From Saccharicrinis sp963667815 (GTDB lineage: Bacteria > Bacteroidota > Bacteroidia > Bacteroidales > Marinilabiliaceae), in assembly GCA_963667815.1 (NCBI GenBank), contig OY764021.1: a DNA stretch of 64,000 nucleotides. One strand, written 5' to 3'. Within the stretch, counting starts at the first letter, position 1. Each line of letters opens with the position of its first letter. The position numbers and the translations under genes are program-made. The notes under the pieces were generated by a model, which did no database searches, had not been told where the DNA came from, and was given only the letters and a program-made list of their open reading frames with translations. Positions 8,981 through 17,694 of the stretch are shown piece after piece.

Positions 8981-9976
8981 CTATAAACCTAATTTATTGG
9001 AAATATTAAGCATCTTTTCAATAGGTTGAACAGCTTTTTTCCTTACATTTTCGTCTATTTCAATAGCTGGCCATTTATATTTTAGAGCATTATACAATTT
9101 AGACATTGTATTTAGTCGCATAAAATTACAATCATTACATGCACACGTGGAATCATTAGGTGGTGCAGGAATAAAAGTTTTCTCTGGACTTTTTAACTTC
9201 ATTTGATGTAAAATCCCGGATTCAGTTGCAACAATATATTTATTTCCTGAATCCTCACTAGAGAAATTAAGTAAAGCTGCAGTAGAACCAACATGATCAG
9301 CTACCATTAATAAAGGCTTCTTACATTCTGGATGAGCAAGCAACTTGGCATCAGGATTTTCTTTTTTAAGATCTAAAATCTTTTCTAAAGAAAACTTTTC
9401 GTGTACATGACAAGCGCCATTCCATAACTTCATCTCTCTTCCTGTAATACCGTTAATATAATTACCTAAATTTCTATCAGGACCAAATATTAATTTTTCA
9501 TCCTTATCAAAACTATCTACAATTGCTTTAGCATTAGTTGATGTTACTACAATGTCAGATAAAGCTTTAATTTCAGCAGATGTATTTACATAAGTAATAA
9601 CTTTATGATCCGGGTACTGTTTAATGAATTCCGCAAACTCATCTGGAGGACAACTATCAGCTAAGCTACAACCTGCATTTAAATCGGGTACTAACACTGT
9701 TTTATCAGGTGATAAAATTTTAGCAGTTTCTCCCATAAAGTGAACACCAGCTACAATAATGATATCAGCTTCTGTTTTACTGGCAAATTGAGCAAGCGCT
9801 AAACTATCTCCAACAAAATCTGCTATATCTTGTATTTCGTCTTCCTGATAATAATGCGCCATCAAAACAGCATTCTTTTCTTTCTTTAATTTCAAAAATT
9901 CATTTTGAATATTCTCTATACCTTCAATAGGTTCATCAACGAATCCTTTTTTCAACCAACTTTCTTTTACTTCCAT
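8981..9976 (-). CDS. nadA: Quinolinate synthase NadA
   Basis: 331-residue [4Fe-4S] enzyme condensing iminoaspartate with dihydroxyacetone phosphate to quinolinate in de novo NAD synthesis. Family signatures include MAHYYQEDEIQDIADFVGDS, the cysteine-bearing NAGCSLADSCP, HPECKKP and the C-terminal CACNDCNFM. Start is ATG at 9976. It is the first gene of the leftward series and borders the gene-free candidate origin; the promoter must lie in that region. nadB and nadC are not in the window. Confidence 0.97.
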   Translation of the reverse strand: MEVKESWLKKGFVDEPIEGIENIQNEFLKLKKEKNAVLMAHYYQEDEIQDIADFVGDSLALAQFASKTEADIIIVAGVHFMGETAKILSPDKTVLVPDLNAGCSLADSCPPDEFAEFIKQYPDHKVITYVNTSAEIKALSDIVVTSTNAKAIVDSFDKDEKLIFGPDRNLGNYINGITGREMKLWNGACHVHEKFSLEKILDLKKENPDAKLLAHPECKKPLLMVADHVGSTAALLNFSSEDSGNKYIVATESGILHQMKLKSPEKTFIPAPPNDSTCACNDCNFMRLNTMSKLYNALKYKWPAIEIDENVRKKAVQPIEKMLNISNKLGL

Positions 9977-10534
9977 TATAATATATATATAAAATAGAGA
10001 AATTTAAAAAACTATAGTAATTATAATATCCTGTTAGTAACGTTTATAAAATTATTGCGATTTTATTGTTTGATATCGTCTTAAACATTAGTAGTTCAGA
10101 TATTAAAACTTAATTAACAATAATTTTATAATATTTTTACTTTGTAATCAGTTATTTAACTAGTGTTATTAACATGCTGTTAATAGTTGGCAAATTTAAT
10201 AAGATTATCTGTTTAAAGAAGATTTAGGCTGTTAAAATACTGTTTGAAATTGAGGTTAAAATCCTATAAAAATAACTTGATTAATTAAAATAGAGTGTTG
10301 ATTGAATTATAAATTGAGATTTCCAAAATTATTTTTTCCAATGTTTTAATTTTGGATTCACAGTTTATTAACAGATATTAAAAGGATATTCACACTTTAT
10401 TAATATTCATATTTTATATGCTATTCACATTTGTATTATACTGATATATAATACTAAAGGTTACCTTTTGCACATGTTATTAACAACTATAGTTATTAGA
10501 TACTCCGTTTTCTTGTTATCTTTGAAACAAAAAC
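9977..10534. other. 558-base gene-free region with a DnaA-box-like cluster: candidate replication origin (oriC)
   Basis: Very AT-rich, with no credible ORF, between divergent nadA (leftward) and rpiB (rightward). Seen on the plus strand at 10354-10485, relative to the DnaA consensus TTATNCACA: ATATTCACA (10386), CTATTCACA (10421) and TTTTGCACA (10466), one mismatch each; TTATTAACA (10365, 10477), one mismatch each; GGATTCACA (10354), two mismatches. A further TTATTAACA at 10166 belongs to a perfect 8-base inverted repeat TATTAACA-TGC-TGTTAATA (10167-10185). Leftward genes on the left, a rightward gene on the right, nearby parS and nearby mnmG all fit an origin. Against it: no exact consensus box, no dnaA in view, and TTATTAACA also occurs in other AT-rich spacers (for example 22328). 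Confidence 0.45.
10517..10524 (+). promoter_or_regulatory. Candidate -7 box (TATCTTTG) upstream of rpiB
   Basis: Exact match to the Bacteroidota -7 consensus TAnnTTTG, 10 bases before the rpiB ATG. No TTTG -33 element at the right distance is visible. The leader would be only a few bases, so transcription may be nearly leaderless. Confidence 0.4.
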
Positions 10535-10978
10535 ATGAAATTTTCAAAAGTTGGTTTAGCTGCAGATCACGCAGGGTATGAATTAAAAGAACTATTAAAG
10601 AGTTTTTTATCAGATATAGGTTTAGAAGTTCTAGATTTTGGAACTCATTCAACTGAAAGTACTGATTATGCAGATTGGGCTCATCCTATGGCTTCTGCTG
10701 TCGAAGCAAATGAAGTTGACTTTGGCATTTCAGTTTGTGGTAGTGGAAACGGAATTAACATGACTGTTAATAAACATCAAGGTATTAGAGCTGCCTTATG
10801 TTGGAATAAAGAAATCTCTGAGTTGGCACGATCACATAACAATGCTAATATTTGTTCATTACCTGCCAGATTTATATCTACTGATGAAGCATTGGATATT
10901 GTAACATCTTTTATAAATACACCTTTTGAAGGAGGTAGACATATTAAAAGGATTGAAAAAATTCCATTTGAACAATAA
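10535..10978 (+). CDS. rpiB: Ribose-5-phosphate isomerase B
   Basis: 147-residue RpiB/LacAB-family sugar-phosphate isomerase interconverting ribose 5-phosphate and ribulose 5-phosphate in the pentose phosphate pathway. The N-terminal motif AADHAGYELK and the active-site loop SVCGSGNGINMTVNK (base Cys 68) are intact, as is ARSHNNANI downstream. Start is ATG at 10535. Length and motifs are standard. It is the first rightward gene beside the candidate origin. Confidence 0.96.
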   Translation: MKFSKVGLAADHAGYELKELLKSFLSDIGLEVLDFGTHSTESTDYADWAHPMASAVEANEVDFGISVCGSGNGINMTVNKHQGIRAALCWNKEISELARSHNNANICSLPARFISTDEALDIVTSFINTPFEGGRHIKRIEKIPFEQ

Positions 10979-11109
10979 AACATTTAATATACTAATATTG
11001 CTTAATATATTCAGATATAGTTTATTAATAAATTAGGTAAAATGTTTACTAAAATATTTTATAGATTATTAATAAAATAATGTAATTTAGCATATAAAAA
11101 TCTTTTATT

Positions 11110-11553
11110 ATGTTATCGAACACCTGTAAGTATGCTGTCAGATCTGTAATTTATCTTGCACTGAATAATGAAGAAGATAAAAAAATTGGAATTAAAAAGA
11201 TATCAGAGGATTTAGATATTCCTACTCCATTTTTAGGTAAAATTTTACAGCAACTGGTGAAACAAAAAATGTTATTATCTACAAAGGGTCCTCATGGAGG
11301 TTTTTCTATAGGTAAAAATCCTGCAGATATAACACTATTGGATATCGTAAAAATTATTGACGGAATGGATATGTTTGAAATGTGTTTAATTGGTATGAAC
11401 TCATGTAAGTCTGCTCATGCCAAACAACTCCCATGTCCAGTTCATGAAAAATTTTGTGAAGTAAGAGCTGAATTATTCAAATTATTTAAGACAGAGACTA
11501 TAGAAAATATTATAAATAGAGTTGATCATAAATTGGACTATTACCTTTTATAG
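11110..11553 (+). CDS. Rrf2-family transcriptional regulator, probably with an Fe-S cluster
   Basis: 147 residues with an N-terminal winged helix (CKYAVRSVIYLAL, the DIPTPFLGKILQQLVKQ recognition region, GPHGGFSIG wing). Four cysteines (92, 99, 109, 116) lie in the C-terminal loop, the region where IscR and NsrR hold their clusters, although the spacing differs from both. It may sense Fe-S status, redox state or NO. Regulated genes are unknown. The 3' end overlaps the convergent VanZ-like gene by 13 bases within a shared palindrome (11530-11561). Confidence 0.88.
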   Translation: MLSNTCKYAVRSVIYLALNNEEDKKIGIKKISEDLDIPTPFLGKILQQLVKQKMLLSTKGPHGGFSIGKNPADITLLDIVKIIDGMDMFEMCLIGMNSCKSAHAKQLPCPVHEKFCEVRAELFKLFKTETIENIINRVDHKLDYYLL

Positions 11554-11561
11554 TCCAATTT
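11530..11561. terminator. 12-bp perfect inverted repeat at overlapping convergent gene ends
   Basis: Arms AAATTGGACTAT (11530-11541) and ATAGTCCAATTT (11550-11561) pair perfectly around an 8-base loop. The hairpin contains both stop codons of the convergent Rrf2 and VanZ-like genes, so both proteins end near a KLDY sequence encoded by opposite arms. Placement suggests a bidirectional terminator, though neither side has a long T run. Confidence 0.6.
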
Positions 11562-11948
11562 AAATAGTAAAATTTTATATATAAAATCTTTGTCTTTCAG
11601 TAAAACAAACAAAATACTTCCAGCTATAACACCAATTGTGTTAAACACTGCATCATAAAAATTACCACTTCTATAATTTGTTAATAAGAATTGTAAAAAT
11701 TCAATTGAAATCCCTATTAAAATTGTATCAATAATGATCCAATATTTTCTTATAGAGTTTTTGTTTATATAATTTTCAATAAAGAATATAAAACTCAATC
11801 CAAAATACATTAGGAAATGTGCCAGTTTATCGAAATGTTTAAAAAAATGTACTTCACTTGGGAGTACTTTATTTACATTCATTAAGCTTAAAAAAAGTAT
11901 AATACAAATTACTAAAAATGTGCGCCAGTATGTTTTTAATGTATTCAT
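11541..11948 (-). CDS. VanZ-like family membrane protein
   Basis: 135 residues with about four transmembrane helices. The VanZ pattern is readable: DKLAHFLMYFGLSF in helix 2, EFLQFLLTNYRSGNFYDAVFNTIG between helices 3 and 4, and IGVIAGSILF at the end. VanZ itself contributes to teicoplanin resistance, but most chromosomal members, especially in Gram-negative bacteria, have no known role. Start is ATG at 11948. It is divergent from hemW across a 130-base spacer containing parS. Confidence 0.85.
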   Translation of the reverse strand: MNTLKTYWRTFLVICIILFLSLMNVNKVLPSEVHFFKHFDKLAHFLMYFGLSFIFFIENYINKNSIRKYWIIIDTILIGISIEFLQFLLTNYRSGNFYDAVFNTIGVIAGSILFVLLKDKDFIYKILLFKLDYKR

Positions 11949-12028
11949 TATTATTGTGTTATGTATATTTTGTGGATTTAGTTATTATAAAGTTATCAAC
12001 AATTAATCGCAATATAGTATAAAACAAA

Positions 12029-12044
12029 TGTTTCACGTGAAACG
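12029..12044. other. parS centromere site (ParB binding)
   Basis: The sequence is TGTTTCACGTGAAACG, 15 of 16 bases identical to the B. subtilis parS consensus TGTTTCACGTGAAACA, with a perfect 14-bp palindromic core GTTTCACGTGAAAC at 12030-12043. It sits in an intergenic spacer, 35 bases before hemW. ParB (Spo0J) loads at such sites, which cluster close to oriC, and ParA/SMC then segregate the origin region. parA and parB are not in the window. This is the only such site I see here. Confidence 0.9.
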
Positions 12045-12078
12045 TTCATGTTAAAATTTTTTAATCTAATAATTATAA

Positions 12079-13206
12079 ATGGCTGGAATATATTTACACA
12101 TTCCATTTTGTATAAAAAAATGTGGATATTGTGATTTCTATAGTATAACCGATTTGTCTCTGAAAGACAATTTTATAGCAAGTTTAATAAAGGAAATACA
12201 TTCAAGAAGAACTGAATTTATTGAAGAACAAATTACAACAATTTACTTTGGAGGAGGTACTCCTAGTTTATTAAGTAAGGATAATCTAATTAAAATACTT
12301 GATGCCTTATATTCAAACATCTCAAATAATTCAGTTAAAGAATTAACTATAGAAGTAAATCCGGATGATATTACAGAGAAATATTTAGGGGAACTTAAAG
12401 AAGTTGGTTTTAATAGGCTAAGTATAGGAACTCAAAGTTTTAACGATGATATTTTAAAATTTATGAATAGGCGTCATGATTCTAAACAAGCCATCAAAAC
12501 CATTCAAAGGGCACAGCAAAAAGGTTTTTCTAATATTAGTATTGATTTAATTTATGGTTTACCTAATATGACTTTGAGTGAATGGAAATCTTCATTGAAC
12601 TTGGCTACTAGTATGAATGTGCAACATATTTCGGCTTATCATTTAACGTTTGAAAAAGGTACTCCTTTTTATACTAAACTTAAAAAAGGAGAACTCAAGG
12701 AAATATCTGATACAGAAAGTGTAGAGCAATATCAAATACTGTTAAGAACATTAAAAGAGTCGGAATTTTATGATTATGAGATTTCTAATTTTGCTAAAAA
12801 AGGTTTTGAATCTCAACATAATTCAGGATATTGGAGTGGTGAAAATTATTTTGGTTTTGGTCCTGGAGCTCACTCATACAAAAGTAATGTAAGAAGGTGG
12901 AATATTAGTAATTTAATGAAGTACATTAAAAATGTGAGTTCAGAAAAGAGTTATTTTACTTATGAAAATCTTTCTGATGATGATAGGTTTAATGAATTAA
13001 TAATGTTAGGATTGAGAACAAGAAAAGGAGTTGATTTGAAAATATTAAATGAGAAGTTTAATTCTGAAATACAAAGATTTTTTAAGAATGAATATAAAAT
13101 TCAAAAAAGTAAACAGAATGTTTTCGTTGAAAACGGATTTTTAAAAGTGAGTGAAGATAAGCGTTTTATTACCGATCAAATAATATCTGATTTTTTTAAG
13201 ATTTAG
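12079..13206 (+). CDS. hemW: Radical SAM heme chaperone HemW
   Basis: 375-residue radical SAM protein of the coproporphyrinogen-dehydrogenase-like family. The CxxxCxxC cluster motif is FCIKKCGYC (Cys 11, 15, 18), followed by TIYFGGGTPSLL, EVNPDDIT, and RLSIGTQSFND, all typical of HemW. HemW binds heme and inserts it into respiratory enzymes; it is often misnamed HemN, which normally has an extra N-terminal extension that is absent here. Start is ATG at 12079. The rhodanese gene follows after 5 bases. Confidence 0.92.
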   Translation: MAGIYLHIPFCIKKCGYCDFYSITDLSLKDNFIASLIKEIHSRRTEFIEEQITTIYFGGGTPSLLSKDNLIKILDALYSNISNNSVKELTIEVNPDDITEKYLGELKEVGFNRLSIGTQSFNDDILKFMNRRHDSKQAIKTIQRAQQKGFSNISIDLIYGLPNMTLSEWKSSLNLATSMNVQHISAYHLTFEKGTPFYTKLKKGELKEISDTESVEQYQILLRTLKESEFYDYEISNFAKKGFESQHNSGYWSGENYFGFGPGAHSYKSNVRRWNISNLMKYIKNVSSEKSYFTYENLSDDDRFNELIMLGLRTRKGVDLKILNEKFNSEIQRFFKNEYKIQKSKQNVFVENGFLKVSEDKRFITDQIISDFFKI

Positions 13207-13211
13207 AATTT

Positions 13212-13619
13212 ATGTTAAAACTTAAAACTATTTTTATAGTGCTATTAATGAGTTTAATACAAGTTATTAGAGGACAAGAAATAAGTACTAATATATTAGA
13301 ATGTGATGATTTTTTTAAAGAAGTTTATGAGAAAGGAAAAAGTCAATTATTTGATTTAAGAGTCGCTGAAGAATACAATACCGCTAGATTAGTCGATGCT
13401 ATTTTGGTAGATACTAAACAAAAGTTTGAATTATATTTAGAAGCCATAAATAAAACTGACACTATATTTGTGTATTGCGAAAAAGGAAAAAGATCTAAAG
13501 AATGTTCTCAATGGCTTAATGATTTAGGCTATATTAATATATTTCAATTAAAAGGGGGCTTTAGTAATTGGAGAAAAAGTGGATTTCCAATTGATTCTGA
13601 AAAGAAAAATTATAAATAA
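13212..13619 (+). CDS. Exported single-domain rhodanese-like protein
   Basis: 135 residues. The N-terminal hydrophobic stretch (~4-18, ending near RGQ) looks like a signal peptide, so it should be periplasmic. The rhodanese fold follows, with LFDLRVAEEYNTARL and an active-site loop YCEKGKRS containing the expected catalytic Cys (89), so persulfide chemistry is plausible. The C-terminal LKGGFSNWRKSGFP is also typical. It lies in a tight series with hemW and the cation efflux gene. Confidence 0.87.
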   Translation: MLKLKTIFIVLLMSLIQVIRGQEISTNILECDDFFKEVYEKGKSQLFDLRVAEEYNTARLVDAILVDTKQKFELYLEAINKTDTIFVYCEKGKRSKECSQWLNDLGYINIFQLKGGFSNWRKSGFPIDSEKKNYK

Positions 13620-13620
13620 A

Positions 13621-14502
13621 ATGGAAAAATATAAACTGGGAGTTATTGTTTCCTGGACTTCAATATTATTAAATATTGCATTGTTTGTTATAAAATTCTG
13701 GGCAGGTATTTTATTCCATTCAGTAGCTCTTATTGCAGATGCATGGCATACTTTAACTGATTCTATTTCCTCAGTAGCTGTTTTAATAGGTATTAAAATT
13801 TCCTCAAAGCCAGCTGATGATACACATCCTTTTGGTCATGGAAGGGCTGAATTAATGTCAACGATATTTGTGGGTATTTTACTTGCATTAGTAGGAGCTA
13901 ATTTTACTTATGAATCCGTTTTAAAGCTTCGGATGCATGAATCTGTAGAATATGGTAATTTTGCTATAATTGTTACAGTAATTTCAATTGTAGTAAAAGA
14001 GCTTATGGCTCAATATTCAATATTTTACGGAAAAAAAATAAAAGCAAAATCATTAATTGCAGATGGGTGGCATCATAGAAGTGATGCTTTTTCAAGTATT
14101 ATAATACTTGGCGGTATATTTTTAGGAAAATATTTTTGGTGGGTTGATGGAGTTTTAGGTTTATTAGTTTCATTGTTAATATTTTATACTACTTACAAAA
14201 TTTTGAAAGAATCATTATCAATATTTTTGGGCGAAAAGATTGAGGAAGATTTGAAAGAGAGTATTCAACAGATTGGAATTCAGAATTTTAATAGTGATTT
14301 AGATCCGCATCATTTTTTAATTCATCAATATGGTAATCATGCTGAACTTACTTTTCATATTTCATTACCAGGTAATATGAGTTTAACGGAAGCTCATCAT
14401 ATAGCAACCAAATATGAGGATGCAATTAAAGATGTTCATAGCATAGGAGTTACAATTCACATTGATTCTTTAGATGAATACAATAATGTAAGAATTATGT
14501 AG
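13621..14502 (+). CDS. Cation diffusion facilitator family transporter
   Basis: 293 residues from the ATG at 13621, immediately after the rhodanese stop; an in-frame start 14 codons upstream would overlap the rhodanese and is unlikely. About six transmembrane helices. Metal-site motifs are ADAWHTLTDS in helix 2 and ADGWHHRSDAF in helix 5, giving an HxxxD/HxxxD site like the Zn-selective ZitB/ZnT group. THPFGHGRAE is the family loop. The C-terminal cytoplasmic domain is His-rich (DPHHFLIHQYGNHAE). It probably exports Zn2+ or a similar divalent metal by proton antiport. Confidence 0.92.
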   Translation: MEKYKLGVIVSWTSILLNIALFVIKFWAGILFHSVALIADAWHTLTDSISSVAVLIGIKISSKPADDTHPFGHGRAELMSTIFVGILLALVGANFTYESVLKLRMHESVEYGNFAIIVTVISIVVKELMAQYSIFYGKKIKAKSLIADGWHHRSDAFSSIIILGGIFLGKYFWWVDGVLGLLVSLLIFYTTYKILKESLSIFLGEKIEEDLKESIQQIGIQNFNSDLDPHHFLIHQYGNHAELTFHISLPGNMSLTEAHHIATKYEDAIKDVHSIGVTIHIDSLDEYNNVRIM

Positions 14503-14584
14503 AAATATCAAGATATTAGAGCAGCTAATGTAAAATCTACTTATTGCATTTAATTTGGTTTTATATTGATATAAAATTAATTAG

Positions 14585-15379
14585 ATGTATCGACTGCTCA
14601 CTTTTATATTATTATTGGTATGTTTTGGTTGTTATCAAAATACAAATAAACTGTCGTTTGTATCATTAAATTTGGCAGAAGAAACTCTTCAAAATACTGA
14701 TTCTGTAAATAAATTCTTATCGAACTTAGATACCGATTTGATTGAAATTAAAACTACTTTTAATGATAGTATTCAGCCTAAACAAACTTTAAAAGAAGAT
14801 TATATTATTATATCAAACTATAATGTAAGTCAACCATCACAAACAAATTCAGTATTATATGCGCACAAAAAATTAATAGAACTATTAGTCTCTTCTACTC
14901 AGTCAATAGACCATGATTTATTAAAAAATCACTTGAATTCAATATCTTGGTATAAATTGAAATACTTAAAATCTGGTTATATATTTTATGTTTTTAAGAT
15001 AGATACTCAAGAGGCACTTGAAAATAATCAGATTAAATTAATTACTTATCATTTATTAAAAAAGATTGATGAAATTTCAGCTGGTGCTCCTGTAATTGTA
15101 TTAAGTAACAATGTATCTAATTCATATTTAATGAATGATATATTAACTAATAAGTGGGTAGATTATTATAATTTTAATGCCATTAAGAGCATGAGTAATA
15201 GTTGTATTAAATTTTACGTAAATGACTTTTTTAAAGTTATCAATTTAAATAAAGATACAGTTAATACTCTATCAATTTGTAATATACAAATTAAGTTTTC
15301 GTTGAATACTAGTAATGTTGAAAGAAATATGGTAGGAGATCGATTAAATGATTTATTATTAAATAATAAATTTTACTAA
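14585..15379 (+). CDS. Unrecognised lipoprotein, possibly a degenerate exonuclease/endonuclease/phosphatase fold
   Basis: 264 residues with a lipoprotein signal peptide (lipobox CFGC, Cys ~16). I do not recognise the family. The layout recalls an EEP-fold protein: KLSFVSLNLAEE near the start resembles the family opening beta-strand with Asn, DLIEIK follows where the metal-binding Glu would be, and GAPVIVLSNNVSNS sits where EEP proteins have GDFN. The catalytic Asp/Asn/His set is not intact, so any relation is to a non-enzymatic member. Start is ATG at 14585, 82 bases after the efflux gene. Its end overlaps the convergent DUF2797 gene by 21 bases. Confidence 0.55.
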   Translation: MYRLLTFILLLVCFGCYQNTNKLSFVSLNLAEETLQNTDSVNKFLSNLDTDLIEIKTTFNDSIQPKQTLKEDYIIISNYNVSQPSQTNSVLYAHKKLIELLVSSTQSIDHDLLKNHLNSISWYKLKYLKSGYIFYVFKIDTQEALENNQIKLITYHLLKKIDEISAGAPVIVLSNNVSNSYLMNDILTNKWVDYYNFNAIKSMSNSCIKFYVNDFFKVINLNKDTVNTLSICNIQIKFSLNTSNVERNMVGDRLNDLLLNNKFY

Positions 15380-16153
15380 ATATCCTCTATGCTTTCTAAT
15401 ATTAATAACCTTAGAATGATCTATAATTAAATATTGGCCCTTAATGCCTGTCAATATACCTTCTACAATTTTTGTTTTATCAAAGCTCTCACTTTTTATT
15501 TTGGTTGGATAATTATCTACAGGAAAGAGTATTTCAGTTAAATCATCATTGTTTGAGTAATATTTTAATAATTCTACAGGTAATAAATTCCTTACTTTTA
15601 ATTTTTCTTTACTTAAATCGATATTGTTTGATATTCCTTTAAGCATTGATTGCCAACTTGTTTTATCTGAATAGTATTGCATTAAATACTTTTCAATGAT
15701 ACCTGCAATATGTCTGTTGGGCGTTTCTGCTATAATGATAGCCTCAGTAGCTCCTTGATCAATCCATCGAGTTGGAATTTGAGTTTTGCGAGTTATACCT
15801 ACTTTAATATTGGACGAATTAGCTAAATATACAATATGTGGTGTTAAACAATGATTTACTGACCATTGCATATCTCTGCTTATGCCTAAATGAGCCTGAC
15901 ATTTATCAGGATGTAATATGCATTCACTAGCCTCAGGAGCTGTACTAAAACAATTATAACAGAAGCCCTGTCCGAATGATTTATTAGTTTTCTTTCCACA
16001 AGCAACACAGTTTATTTGATTTTGGTATTGTAATGAAATCTTCTTTCCTAAAAATTGATTCAATTCAATACGCTCCTCCCCTACTGGCAATATGTATTTT
16101 ACATTAGTATCCAATTGAGTTAGCATTTTTTCTATGTTGCCTGTGTATTCCAT
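15359..16153 (-). CDS. DUF2797 protein (zinc-cluster plus GIY-YIG-like domain)
   Basis: 264 residues. The N-terminal half has a cysteine set typical of DUF2797 (CVACGKK, GFCYNCF, CILHPDKCQAH), suggesting a zinc-binding element. The centre, with IVYLANSSNIKVGITRKTQIPTRWIDQGA split over two parts of the fold, resembles a GIY-YIG nuclease core. Function is unknown; nucleic-acid binding is a reasonable inference. Start is ATG at 16153; the U32 gene ends 62 bases upstream on the same strand, so co-transcription is possible. Confidence 0.82.
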   Translation of the reverse strand: MEYTGNIEKMLTQLDTNVKYILPVGEERIELNQFLGKKISLQYQNQINCVACGKKTNKSFGQGFCYNCFSTAPEASECILHPDKCQAHLGISRDMQWSVNHCLTPHIVYLANSSNIKVGITRKTQIPTRWIDQGATEAIIIAETPNRHIAGIIEKYLMQYYSDKTSWQSMLKGISNNIDLSKEKLKVRNLLPVELLKYYSNNDDLTEILFPVDNYPTKIKSESFDKTKIVEGILTGIKGQYLIIDHSKVINIRKHRGYLVKFII

Positions 16154-16215
16154 ATTTATTTTAATTTATATAATATGATATTGTTTTATTTTCCACTCCA
16201 CTTGGTAAAATGATA

Positions 16216-17472
16216 TTATTGATCTAGTGAAGGATGTGCTGGTATCATTTTATATAGTTTGTCTGATCTTCTTATTTTTTCAGGTACTGGTATCGAAAAA
16301 CGATCTCCTTTTACGGTTTTTTCAACTTTCTTTAAATCTACTCTAATCTCAGGAACAATCATTTTTACAATACCTGTTGTAGGCCCAGTTATTAATATTT
16401 CATCCCCTACATTTAAATCTTTTGTTTCCATTAAAAATTCAGCAACTCCAATTTTAGGAAAATAGTTGGTTCCCTTACCGATGTACATTTTTCTTTTGGT
16501 GGCTCTGTTACCGTATTTATGGCTCCACTCCCCTAACTTTTGGCCTAAATAATAACCATCCCAAAAACCACGATTAAATACCGTACTTAAATCCTGATTC
16601 CAAAGGTTTATTTTTTCTTCATTAAATGAGCCATCAAGTATAGCGTCTAAAGCTTCATTATAGGCTTTAACAACAGTATGTACGTATTCCGGACCTCTTG
16701 CTCTACCTTCAATTTTAAATACACGTACACCTGCATCTACCATCTTATTTAAGAAATGAATGGTTTTTAAGTCTTTAGGTGACATAATGTATTCGTTATC
16801 TATTTCAAGCTCCTGACCAGTATCTTTATCAGTAACAATATAACTTCTTCTACATGATTGAAGGCAAGCACCTCTGTTAGCTGAATGATCTGTATTATGA
16901 AGACTCATATAACATTTACCAGAAACTGCCATACATAAAGCCCCATGACTAAACATTTCAATCTGTATTAATTTTCCATTTGGGCCTTTTATTTGCTGTA
17001 GTTCAATTTCGCGATAAATTTGAGCAACTTGGTCTAAGTTTAACTCACGGGCTAAAACGACCACATCAGCAAATTTTGCATAAAATTTTAAGGCTTCAAT
17101 ATTTGAAATATTTAATTGTGTACTTAAATGTACTTCAACTCCAATTTCTCTTGCAAATGATATAGCTGCTACATCTGAAGCAATGACAGCACTTAATTGC
17201 GCCTCTTTAGCTGCCAAAATAACCTTTCTCATCAGGTTTAAATCCTGATCATAAAGTACTGTATTTACAGTTAAATATGTTCTAACATTATTTTCTTTGG
17301 ATATTCTTACTATTTCATGTAAATCATCAACTGTAAAGTTATTTGATGATCTAGAACGCATATTTAATCCTTCAATACCAAAGTAAACAGAATTTGTTCC
17401 ACCCTTAATAGCTGCACGTAATGATTCATAGGATCCTACAGGAGCCATTATTTCAAAATCTTCTCTTTTCAT
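16216..17472 (-). CDS. U32 family protein, YegQ/TrhP-like (tRNA 5-hydroxyuridine synthesis)
   Basis: 418 residues. Family features: EIMAPVGSYESLRAAIKGG at the start, EVHLSTQLNISN, MFSHGALCMAVSGKCYM, NRGACLQSCRRSY cysteines, SPKDLKTI and VFKIEGRARGPEYV. The U32 family was named for peptidases, but the YegQ/TrhP members carry out prephenate-dependent hydroxylation of U34 in tRNA, and this sequence resembles that group more than the collagenase-like ones. A candidate -7 box lies at 17493-17500. The assignment within U32 is by remembered motifs, not alignment. Confidence 0.85.
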   Translation of the reverse strand: MKREDFEIMAPVGSYESLRAAIKGGTNSVYFGIEGLNMRSRSSNNFTVDDLHEIVRISKENNVRTYLTVNTVLYDQDLNLMRKVILAAKEAQLSAVIASDVAAISFAREIGVEVHLSTQLNISNIEALKFYAKFADVVVLARELNLDQVAQIYREIELQQIKGPNGKLIQIEMFSHGALCMAVSGKCYMSLHNTDHSANRGACLQSCRRSYIVTDKDTGQELEIDNEYIMSPKDLKTIHFLNKMVDAGVRVFKIEGRARGPEYVHTVVKAYNEALDAILDGSFNEEKINLWNQDLSTVFNRGFWDGYYLGQKLGEWSHKYGNRATKRKMYIGKGTNYFPKIGVAEFLMETKDLNVGDEILITGPTTGIVKMIVPEIRVDLKKVEKTVKGDRFSIPVPEKIRRSDKLYKMIPAHPSLDQ

Positions 17473-17492
17473 TTATAATGTTTTAGCAGTGG

Positions 17493-17500
17493 CAAAAATA
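17493..17500 (-). promoter_or_regulatory. Candidate -7 box (TATTTTTG) for the U32 gene
   Basis: On the minus strand TATTTTTG matches TAnnTTTG, with the ATG 21 bases downstream. A clear -33 element was not found. Confidence 0.4.
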
Positions 17501-17694
17501 TATAATAAATAAGTAATATATATTTTACATAGGTTAAAATTAGTTATGTGAAATGTATTTACTAATAAATACAATGAACTTTATTTAATGTTTTAGCCCA
17601 CTATACTTATTTATATTATTTAGCTATAAAGTACTTGTGTAAGTATTTAGTATAAATTAAAATATGGTTTGTTTTTTGAGATGCTGCAGTAATG

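Noticed and set aside
9143..9158. CACGTG core as a second parS
   Set aside because: Flanks match the consensus poorly and it lies inside nadA codons.
15352..15370. AT palindrome at the overlap of the unknown lipoprotein and DUF2797 genes as a terminator
   Set aside because: Only A and T pairs with a single-base centre, so a stable hairpin is unlikely.
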